22,793 bases of DNA from Pontibacterium sp964228735. GTDB taxonomy: Bacteria; Pseudomonadota; Gammaproteobacteria; Pseudomonadales; Balneatricaceae. The stretch covers positions 1 to 22,793 of the forward strand of contig NZ_CAXRBQ010000143.1 of NCBI RefSeq assembly GCF_964228735.1. The letters are read 5' to 3'. A model generated the notes under the pieces. That model saw nothing but the letters and a program-made list of their open reading frames with translations. It had not been told where the DNA came from and searched no databases. Made by a program: the position numbers and the translations under genes. Of this stretch, positions 14,627-20,042 are shown piece by piece (the stretch's first letter is position 1; each line of letters starts with the position of its first letter).

Positions 14627-15427
14627 TTATTCGACAGGATGGGCCTGAACCCAGATCACAGCATCCTGAGACAGCTCTTTACCCTTGTGTTCTTTCTCCG
14701 GGCCCACGCCCAGTGCACAGAATCCCCACTGGCCGGCCTTAGGGATGCCAAACGTAAACGTACCGTTGGCATCGGCGTAGATGGTCATAGTGATAAAGGC
14801 TTCGGCGGGTGGAGTGATCGCCGGTGTAGCACTAAATTTGTTGTTCGCCAGATCAGGTTCGTAGTTGATGTATTCAACCTCGATCTCAGCGAACGGCACC
14901 GGGTTACCTTCGCTTTTCACCACTCCGGTAAACGTGCCACCTTCATAGATTGCATAAGGCTTGGTTAGCGGGACGATTTCAGCTTTCAGTCCAAACTCTT
15001 CGTTCCACTGAGTTGGCAGACTGCCCACGTTCACGATGGTTTTGGTAATCTGCTGGATATAGATATCTTCCGCCTCTTCCATATAGGGAGCTGATTTGTA
15101 GACGAAGATGTTGTCACCCAAACCACGCAGACGTACATCTGCTTCATAAGCCGGTCCAGTATTTTCAGCACTGGTCCAGTTGATCGGTTTCAGCGCAGGC
15201 AGTAGATCGGTCTTTTTACCCTTACGTATCTGGTAAAACGCTTCCGGCTGTTCCGCCGACATCACGTGCCCACTGGCTGCAGGATGGGTAAATGGGGCCT
15301 TGAGGGTGATCTTGCCACCACGATCCAGCAACAGATCAGGCGTATACACCATCTGGAAGTGTGCCTGAGCTGCGCCCGCGTACAAACAACCCGCGGCGAC
15401 TAATGAAGTACCGATCTTTTTAAACAC
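14627..15427 (-). CDS. Periplasmic DUF4198 protein, CbiK/NikK-type cobalt transport component (GTG start)
   Basis: This is the first gene after the cobalamin riboswitch. A GTG at 15427 with GGAG seven bases upstream gives 266 residues starting VFKKIGTSLVAAGCLYAG. Signal peptidase would cut after AQA, leaving a mature N-terminal His (HFQMVY). The rest looks like a periplasmic beta-sandwich protein of the DUF4198 group: FTHPAASGHVM, IYIQQITKTIVNVGSLP, YEGGTFTGVVKSEGNPVPFAEIEVEYIN and ANGTFTFGIPKAGQWGFCA. Such proteins (NikK/CbiK in comparative genomics) accompany nickel or cobalt CbiM/NikM transporters and probably bind or present the metal in the periplasm. The frame can be extended upstream to 15484, but that part lies in the riboswitch expression platform. 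Confidence 0.85.
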   Translation of the reverse strand: MFKKIGTSLVAAGCLYAGAAQAHFQMVYTPDLLLDRGGKITLKAPFTHPAASGHVMSAEQPEAFYQIRKGKKTDLLPALKPINWTSAENTGPAYEADVRLRGLGDNIFVYKSAPYMEEAEDIYIQQITKTIVNVGSLPTQWNEEFGLKAEIVPLTKPYAIYEGGTFTGVVKSEGNPVPFAEIEVEYINYEPDLANNKFSATPAITPPAEAFITMTIYADANGTFTFGIPKAGQWGFCALGVGPEKEHKGKELSQDAVIWVQAHPVE

Positions 15428-15434
15428 GAATATT

Positions 15435-15523
15435 CTCCGTCTGAAAAACATAAAACAGGCGGAGTTGGGGAGGATAAGCAACAATTGTGCATCACTGCAC
15501 TGACGCTCGGTGAAGCCCTCCGC
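15435..15523 (-). promoter_or_regulatory. Riboswitch expression platform with ribosome-site sequestering option
   Basis: Between the aptamer and the first gene, three mRNA segments compete. GCGGAG (15523-15518) and the Shine-Dalgarno CGGAG (15439-15435) are both complementary to CTCCGC (15464-15459). Pairing with the distal one would free the ribosome site, while pairing with the proximal one would mask it. A longer pairing of GTTGCGGAGG (15526-15517) with CCTCCCCAAC (15473-15464) with one mismatch is also possible. It is followed by U-rich sequence (CTGTTTTATGTTTTT), so a transcription-termination mode cannot be excluded. This is direct reading of complementarity, without folding energies. 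Confidence 0.55.
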
Positions 15524-15537
15524 AACACCTTGAACAT

Positions 15538-15710
15538 TTCCCGATCGGGCTGGTATCCGGACTCATCGGTGAGCATGTGCTCCATCGCTTCACCTTCCCA
15601 TGCTTACGCACAGTGGCATATGAAAACGACTTAACCGATCTACCGTTGCGGGGGCAGTGTCGGGATTAGCTCTGCTATGTGAGCTGCACCGACTTCCCAT
15701 TTAACACTCT
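15538..15710 (-). ncRNA. Cobalamin (B12) riboswitch aptamer
   Basis: On the minus strand the region contains the conserved core of the cobalamin riboswitch family. GGGAAGTCGGTG occurs near 15698, the B12 box GCCCCCGCAACGGTAG at 15655-15640, a variable peripheral arm, and the 3' core GAGTCCGGATACCAGCC at 15564-15548. All are in the expected order and spacing. It lies about 110-280 bases upstream of the first operon gene, downstream of a good promoter. By family precedent, adenosyl- or other cobalamin binding lowers expression of cobalt uptake and B12 synthesis genes. The outer boundaries are approximate because the P1 helix was not convincingly located. Confidence 0.92.
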
Positions 15711-15744
15711 GCTTAGAATCACAAAGTGACCAGATCTGAGGCGA

Positions 15745-15773
15745 ACGATACTGACCGTACCGGAGCCTGTCAA
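15745..15773 (-). promoter_or_regulatory. Sigma70-type promoter of the B12 operon
   Basis: On the minus strand there is a perfect -35 box TTGACA (15773-15768), a 17-base spacer and a -10-like TATCGT (15750-15745, four of six consensus positions). Transcription would begin near 15738 and run directly into the riboswitch. It is the best promoter match seen upstream of the operon. Confidence 0.7.
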
Positions 15774-15838
15774 TTGAGGGATCTTCTTATCTTTATGAAT
15801 CAAATAGATATAGACACGGGCCAACGTGAAACATCGTT

Positions 15839-15868
15839 CAGTTGAGCAGATCTAATCCGCCTCAACTG
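15839..15868. promoter_or_regulatory. Perfect 8-base inverted repeat upstream of the Yip1-family gene
   Basis: CAGTTGAG (15839-15846) and CTCAACTG (15861-15868) form a perfect inverted repeat with a 14-base gap, so the half-sites are about two helical turns apart. Nine bases downstream is TATAAA (15877-15882), a plausible -10 box for the plus-strand gene at 15938. A regulator-binding site is possible, and an RNA hairpin is the alternative. The cognate regulator is unknown. Confidence 0.45.
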
Positions 15869-15937
15869 GTCGCACGTATAAATGGAGTCTATTGTTGAAC
15901 TTATGATCAACAAAACATCGTTACGAGAGGTGCCATC

Positions 15938-16543
15938 ATGACGATAAAAACAATGTCGGAGATCTTTTACCATCCCAGCATTGCCATGAAGCATATCCGG
16001 GATGAAAAACTCAAAGACTCAAACGAAGCGTTGATCACGCTAGCGTTGCTAGCCCTGATCCCCCCAGTATCCCTACTGATCGGTACAACCCAGGTTGGCT
16101 GGAGCCTGAGCCTGTCTGGTGAAGCCGTACGCCTGAGCTTTGCAAGTGCAGCCCTGTCTGCAATGGCGTTCTACATCGCACTCTGCATCTCCTTACTGAT
16201 CATGGGGTTTGCAATTCACTGGATGGAGCGTACATATGGTGGCGAAGCATCATTGGAGCGTTGCATGAACCTGACGCTGTACACCGCAACACCATTGCTG
16301 GTTGCCGGCCTAGCAGGCCTGTATCCAACGCTGTGGTTGTGCGTCGCTGCGGGTATGGCGGGTCTGATCTACAGCACCTACCTATTATTCACCGGTGTAC
16401 CGGTGATTATGCGGATTCCTGAAGAACGTGGTTTCATGTTCTGTATGGCGATCCTGACAGTGGGTCTGGTTATCCTGGTCACCCTACGCGCACTGACTGT
16501 GTTTATGTGGAACTCAGTGATTCCGCTCACTTATTTGAGTTAA
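15938..16543 (+). CDS. Yip1-family (YohC-like) inner-membrane protein
   Basis: This 201-residue membrane protein resembles Escherichia coli YohC and other bacterial Yip1/DUF1282 proteins. It has an N-terminal amphipathic start (EIFYHPSIAMKHI) and then four or five hydrophobic spans. These include ALITLALLALIPPVSLLIG, ASAALSAMAFYIALCISLLI, TPLLVAGLAGLYPTLWLCVA and AILTVGLVILVTLRALTVF. The GTTQVGWSL motif after the first span matches the YohC GTTQ.GW pattern. The ATG has a good ribosome site (GAGG, seven to eight bases upstream). It is transcribed away from the B12 operon and its function is unknown. Family members are linked loosely to membrane organisation. Confidence 0.87.
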   Translation: MTIKTMSEIFYHPSIAMKHIRDEKLKDSNEALITLALLALIPPVSLLIGTTQVGWSLSLSGEAVRLSFASAALSAMAFYIALCISLLIMGFAIHWMERTYGGEASLERCMNLTLYTATPLLVAGLAGLYPTLWLCVAAGMAGLIYSTYLLFTGVPVIMRIPEERGFMFCMAILTVGLVILVTLRALTVFMWNSVIPLTYLS

Positions 16544-16591
16544 AAAAGGGCCTGGGATAAAAGGGTCTGAGTTAAAAGCGTTTGAGATAAA
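16530..16591 (+). repeat. Degenerate 15-base tandem repeats at the end of the Yip1-family gene
   Basis: Three adjacent 15-base units follow the stop codon: AGGGCCTGGGATAAA (16547-16561), AGGGTCTGAGTTAAA (16562-16576) and AGCGTTTGAGATAAA (16577-16591). The last codons and stop of the gene (TTTGAGTTAAA, ending at 16544) look like a fourth copy, offset by two bases. The array appears to have grown by duplication of the gene's own end. Confidence 0.7.
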
Positions 16592-16626
16592 AAACCGGGG
16601 ATCTAGAAGAAAGATTTAACCGAGTT

Positions 16627-16687
16627 GCAGGAGGCTGGTCTGTCCGTCATATTCACGCTACCCCTACGGACGGGTCAGCCTCCCTGC
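16627..16687. terminator. Long hairpin between convergent genes, possible bidirectional terminator
   Basis: GCAGGAGGCTG (16627-16637) pairs with CAGCCTCCCTGC (16676-16687) with one bulge. An inner GTCCGT/ACGGAC stem continues it after a four-base internal loop. It sits between the plus-strand Yip1-family gene and the minus-strand RlmJ-like gene. There is no clear T-tract on either side, so termination would be weak or Rho-assisted. Its position is the main support. Confidence 0.45.
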
Positions 16688-16706
16688 CCTGACTCCCCAT
16701 TTCCAC

Positions 16707-17513
16707 CTACAGGTGAGCGACTGAAGCACCACGCTCTGTTTCCCACCCCGTCAGTGTGAACATCTCGTCCAATGTATCCTGTACCTGCTGCACACCTTCA
16801 CTTGGTGCACGATACGCAATGACACACCCGATTGTACTGCCCGTAGCGTATTGGTTGCCCCACACCACCTCGTTGACGCTAAAGCCATGTTTGCGTAACC
16901 GGTCCATCTCTACATGGGCATTATCGGTCTTGGAGATCGGCAGCCAGAAGAATGCGGCTGCATCGGCGGATCGCACGGTAAAAGCGAGTAGTTCCTCCAG
17001 GGTTGGATAGCCGGGCTGGCTATCACTCTGTAATCCCGGTGGATCGATGAATAGGAAGTTCGCGGTCTGAACCCCTGAATCGGAAAGATCAGCGGCGCGG
17101 TGATGAATAGCGTGGCCACAACCTTCATACACACGGCGCAGGTTTTCGATCGGTGCCGCTGAGATATCGTACAACGTCAGCGAAATCTCCTGCCCTCGCG
17201 CACTCATCACATCCTGTGCGATCAACGAAGACCCCGGGTACACACTTCCGACGAGCGTTGGTCGTGATAGATACCACTCTGTATAACAGCGAATCGCCCG
17301 GTTATCGGTATTGTGGCACTGACGATGAATCCGACCGATGCCCTGTTGCCACTGATTACCCGCCATAATAGGGTTCACCGCATATCCGGCAAACAGGTCG
17401 ACAAACCGGAAAGTTTGACTGGAATTTGGCAATGCATTCAGGGCAGCGATCAACGCTGTGTGCTTGAAGATATCACCTGCATTACCTGCTTTATTGTTGT
17501 GGTCGTACTGCAC
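16707..17513 (-). CDS. Divergent RlmJ-like (DUF519) methyltransferase (GTG start)
   Basis: This 268-residue protein resembles RlmJ, the 23S rRNA A2030 N6-methyltransferase. Shared parts are the N-terminal YDHNNKAGNAGDIFKHTAL (RlmJ has Y.H..HAGN.ADV.KH), VYPGSSLIAQ (91-100), LFIDPPG (154-160) and AAFFWLPI. It departs from RlmJ at key spots. The catalytic DPPY is DPPG here, and the SAM loop 'DTHAGAG' reads DLFAGYA (39-45). It may be an RlmJ paralogue with another substrate. The GTG has AAGGAG six bases upstream and lies three bases after the arsR-type stop, so the two form an operon. RNA methylation is a family-based guess, and membership is more secure than activity. Confidence 0.75.
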   Translation of the reverse strand: MQYDHNNKAGNAGDIFKHTALIAALNALPNSSQTFRFVDLFAGYAVNPIMAGNQWQQGIGRIHRQCHNTDNRAIRCYTEWYLSRPTLVGSVYPGSSLIAQDVMSARGQEISLTLYDISAAPIENLRRVYEGCGHAIHHRAADLSDSGVQTANFLFIDPPGLQSDSQPGYPTLEELLAFTVRSADAAAFFWLPISKTDNAHVEMDRLRKHGFSVNEVVWGNQYATGSTIGCVIAYRAPSEGVQQVQDTLDEMFTLTGWETERGASVAHL

Positions 17514-17516
17514 CGA

Positions 17517-17825
17517 CTACTCCTTTTCAGGCTCGGAGCATTCGTTTACACAACACTCCTCTTTCAGGTAGTCGATCAACTCATCCAACTCGGTATATTG
17601 TGGGATGCAATAGAGCGTGCGGCCTTCACGGCGCTGAACCACCAAACCCACGTTGATCAGGCGGGTAATGTGATGCGACAGGGTTGAACCCGGCACATCC
17701 AGCGCGGCCTGGATTTCGCCGACAGGTACACCCTGCTTACCGCCCTTAACCAGATGGCGGAATATTGCCAGACGCGTGACATGGCCAAGCTCAGCCAGCC
17801 GCTTGGCGGCCGTTTCAATCTGCAT
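17517..17825 (-). CDS. ArsR-family winged-helix repressor with C-terminal cysteines
   Basis: This 102-residue regulator has an ArsR/SmtB fold. A start helix AAKRLAELGHVTRLAIFRHL is followed by the HTH region VPVGEIQAALDVPGSTLSHHITRL and the beta-wing VQRREGRTLYC. The C-terminus carries CCVNEC (Cys91, 92, 96), with Cys73 in the wing strand. This is a plausible thiol site for a soft metal(loid) or redox signal, though not the classic ELCVCD site. GGAG seven bases before the ATG supports the start. It is cotranscribed with the RlmJ-like gene and divergent from nnrU. A palindrome over its own -10 region suggests autoregulation. No arsenic resistance gene is nearby. Confidence 0.9.
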   Translation of the reverse strand: MQIETAAKRLAELGHVTRLAIFRHLVKGGKQGVPVGEIQAALDVPGSTLSHHITRLINVGLVVQRREGRTLYCIPQYTELDELIDYLKEECCVNECSEPEKE

Positions 17826-17849
17826 CAGATCTCTCCATCAAAAATCTAT

Positions 17850-17883
17850 TTCGATATTACTCGAAGCGATCTGACGATACAAA
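17850..17883 (-). promoter_or_regulatory. Promoter and palindromic operator of the arsR-type gene
   Basis: On the minus strand, TTGTAT, a 17-base spacer and TAATAT form a moderate promoter ending near 17855. The -10 box lies within TTCGAGTAATATCGAA (17850-17865), a palindrome with perfect five-base arms. A dyad sitting on the -10 box just upstream of an ArsR-type gene is the usual layout for autorepression. Confidence 0.5.
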
Positions 17884-17893
17884 ATCCCATATG

Positions 17894-17932
17894 GCGATAT
17901 GCAACCGAATAGTGATCTATCGCTGTTACAAT
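17894..17932 (+). promoter_or_regulatory. Candidate nnrU promoter with inverted repeat
   Basis: TACAAT (17927-17932) is a five-of-six -10 box about 45 bases before the nnrU start. No good -35 box is visible. In its place an inverted repeat, GCGATA (17894-17899) and TATCGC (17918-17923), brackets the -35 region, which may be bound by a regulator. Confidence 0.35.
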
Positions 17933-17976
17933 GCAACGGTAGCTATCTCATGAGTAATTAAGGACAAGGAAAAACT

Positions 17977-18549
17977 ATGGCACTGCTTATCGTAGGCTTA
18001 CTCGTCTTCTTTGCGCCCCATATGGTTTCAGTGGTAAACCATGAATGGCGTGACAAAACAGCACAAAGTATCGGAGAAATGGGTTGGAAAACAGCCTATT
18101 CACTGTTGTCGCTTATCGGCTTCTGGCTGATCATCAATGGATACGCGGAAGCACGTCTGACCTCGGAATTTCTATACGACCCACCGCGTTGGCTAAGTCA
18201 CGTTGCAGCGCTACTGATGCTGCCGGTGTTTATCCTGCTGATCGCGACTTATCTGCCGTGTCGTATTCAGCGCATGACTAAACACCCGATGTTGGTTGCC
18301 ACCAAATTGTGGGCGCTCTCTCACTTGCTGGTGAACGGACGAGTTGCAGAGATAATTCTGTTTGGCAGCTTCCTGCTGTGGGCGGGACTGGTGCGTTACT
18401 CCCTGAAGAACCGACCTAAGCGTGCGCTGCCGCAACTGCCTGACAGTAAGCTAAATGATGTCATCGCAGTGGTTGTTGGATTGGCGCTGTACGCAGTTTT
18501 CGCCGTACACCTGCACGTTATGCTTATTGGCGTGCGCCCGTTCGGCTGA
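17977..18549 (+). CDS. nnrU: NnrU-family integral membrane protein
   Basis: This 190-residue polytopic membrane protein belongs to the NnrU family, first linked to nitrite/nitric oxide metabolism in Rhodobacter and related to the NnrU/methanethiol-oxidoreductase-like membrane proteins. About six hydrophobic spans are visible, starting MALLIVGLLVFFAPHMVSVV. The family signature TKHPMLVATKLWALSHLLVNG lies at about residues 101-121. The C-terminal span VVVGLALYAVFAVHLHVMLI includes two His. AAGG seven bases before the ATG supports the start. It is divergent from the arsR-type gene. No denitrification genes are visible here, so the role is unknown in this organism. Confidence 0.9.
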   Translation: MALLIVGLLVFFAPHMVSVVNHEWRDKTAQSIGEMGWKTAYSLLSLIGFWLIINGYAEARLTSEFLYDPPRWLSHVAALLMLPVFILLIATYLPCRIQRMTKHPMLVATKLWALSHLLVNGRVAEIILFGSFLLWAGLVRYSLKNRPKRALPQLPDSKLNDVIAVVVGLALYAVFAVHLHVMLIGVRPFG

Positions 18550-18563
18550 TCGACATCTCAATA

Positions 18564-18587
18564 TGGGGTAGCCGGCGCTGCCCCTAT
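18564..18587. terminator. Short GC hairpin between convergent nnrU and the DUF1573-like gene
   Basis: GGGGTAGC (18565-18572) and GCTGCCCC (18577-18584) can form an eight-base stem with one T-G pair and a four-base loop. It lies between converging genes and overlaps the stop codon of the minus-strand gene. There is no T-run, so it is only a possible terminator. Confidence 0.4.
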
Positions 18588-19675
18588 CTGCCACGTCGAT
18601 CGTTATCGGTACGACGGTCACTGTCTCCACGACGCTCGCCATCACTACGGCGTTCGCTTTCGAAGATGCTGCCCCTGATTGGTATTGTCAGCGTCTTAAT
18701 CTTTTCATCATTGGTACAGATAAATAGGTTGCCACTGTAGTTTCCGGTCGGTGTTTTACCAGGGATCAGCGTAACGGTGAGCTTATACCGGTCTCCGTCC
18801 GGCCCGCGCTCGGAATCTATGTCGATATAATTTACATCGGAACTGACGGTAATTTTGAAGTCACTACCGCCCTTTTTATACACCATCAGTGTCTGGGCGA
18901 ACGCAGCTACTTTGCGTGCATCAAGCGTCACAAATATCGGTAAGCGCCCCATATCCAGTGCCTCGGGCAACGCATACACCCGCTCACGAATCCAGGTGTT
19001 GGCAAGCAACTTCATGCCCTTCTTACCTTTTTTCCCGGTAAGTAGATAAACAGCCTCGCTTAACTTTTCGCCCGGCACCTCACCTGAGAGCGTGAGTGTG
19101 ACTTCGTAATGCTGCCCCGGCACCAGTGTTTCAATACTCATATCAAACCGTTCGCTGTCGTGGCGGATACCGGAAATCATGAGTGGTTTAGGTCGGTGAT
19201 TGATCACCTCGATGGTGGCTCGCTCCGTCTTCCCTAGCTCGGTACCCACAAAAAATGCGGGATGGGGTTTAAATTCCACAGCGGGGACAAAATAGGCGTC
19301 GATAAAATAGTCTGCGGGGTGCAATGCTTCGTAGAAAGAGATCCGTACCTGGCCTTTGTATTCGCCGACAACCTGCTCGTTGTCGACGGTAAGGATGAAG
19401 TGCCCTAACCCGCCGGGTTCAACAGTACGGGTCAGACAGCGCGCTACAAGCGGAGGGGTCAGTTGAACGCTCTCAACGTTGAGCTGGCGATCGGTGGGAT
19501 TCTCGAAATACAGCATCCGCTCAAACGCAGTGCCGGGCATTACTTTGCCCAACGCAATACGCTGATTATTTTTGCCCACTGGCGGTTTTCCCGATCCATG
19601 GGCCCCTTTCCTACGAAATATAGATGCCAGCATTAGGGACAGGTACTGCATTAGCATCATAGCGATCAGCCCCAT
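18584..19675 (-). CDS. Membrane-anchored protein with DUF1573/Ig-like domains and Arg-rich repeat tail
   Basis: I do not recognise a specific gene. From the ATG at 19675 (AAGGGG about five bases upstream; a TTG nine codons earlier is less likely) the product has 363 residues. An N-terminal hydrophobic helix (MGLIAMMLMQYLSLMLASIF) is followed by basic RRK. Several beta-rich segments then resemble ASH/DUF1573-type Ig domains: GKVMPGTAFERMLYFENPTD, ATIEVINHRPKPLMISGI, YEVTLTLSGEVPGE and YSGNLFICTNDEKIKTLTIP. These domains usually lie outside the cytoplasm or act as scaffolds. The C-terminus is a repeat of six-residue units (ERRSDG, ERRGDS, DRRTDN, DRRGR). It is convergent with nnrU and has no obvious operon partner. 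Function is unknown. Confidence 0.75.
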   Translation of the reverse strand: MGLIAMMLMQYLSLMLASIFRRKGAHGSGKPPVGKNNQRIALGKVMPGTAFERMLYFENPTDRQLNVESVQLTPPLVARCLTRTVEPGGLGHFILTVDNEQVVGEYKGQVRISFYEALHPADYFIDAYFVPAVEFKPHPAFFVGTELGKTERATIEVINHRPKPLMISGIRHDSERFDMSIETLVPGQHYEVTLTLSGEVPGEKLSEAVYLLTGKKGKKGMKLLANTWIRERVYALPEALDMGRLPIFVTLDARKVAAFAQTLMVYKKGGSDFKITVSSDVNYIDIDSERGPDGDRYKLTVTLIPGKTPTGNYSGNLFICTNDEKIKTLTIPIRGSIFESERRSDGERRGDSDRRTDNDRRGR

Positions 19676-20042
19676 AGACGCCCCTTCAATTGCTTGTCCC
19701 AAAGCTCATGACCTTTTGCAGATATTCGAATAAGAGCTTCAGGCTGGTATACACGGTGCTTCGTGCATACCTGAAAGCTAGTGTTAACCTAGCGAAACGG
19801 TTGGAATTATTTTGCTGAAACGTAGTATTTTCTTGCCACGCCCCTGAAAACCCGCGCAATTCAATTGATAAACAATGAGTTACACTGTGTGAATTTTTAA
19901 ACCGATGGCACGCTTTCGATTGAAGGCGCCTCATCTGTACAAGATTGTTTACAGCATCAGGCGTGCAGCGAACAATTCACGCCAATCGTTTAAGCTAACC
20001 TTCTTAACAACCAGACATTTAAATGCGCAGGATTTCGCTTGC
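19676..20042. promoter_or_regulatory. Divergent intergenic region with palindrome, hairpin and possible MFS promoter
   Basis: No gene is visible in this 367-base gap. It holds a perfect ten-base palindrome TATTCGAATA (19723-19732) and a bulged hairpin of about 20 base pairs (19735-19779). On the plus strand, TTTACA (19948-19953), a 17-base spacer and AACAAT (19971-19976) are a weak promoter candidate for the MFS gene. No convincing promoter was found for the minus-strand gene. An open frame continuing upstream from the MFS start to 19905 lacks protein character and a ribosome site. Confidence 0.45.

Noticed and set aside
14627..15427. Lipoprotein signal at Cys14 of the DUF4198 protein
   Set aside because: The preceding residues VAAG lack the usual Leu at -3, and a good signal peptidase I site (AQA before His) follows.
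15428..15585. Short minus-strand open frames within the riboswitch leader
   Set aside because: They lie in the aptamer and expression platform, with no protein-like composition, and the first gene has its own well-spaced ribosome site at the GTG 15427.
17517..17825. ArsR-type gene as part of an arsenic resistance operon
   Set aside because: No arsB, arsC, arsM or acr3-like gene is nearby, and the Cys pattern is not the classic arsenite site.
19905..20042. 46-residue N-terminal extension of the MFS transporter
   Set aside because: It is basic and non-membrane-like, without a ribosome site. The ATG at 20043 gives the normal MFS start just before the first helix.
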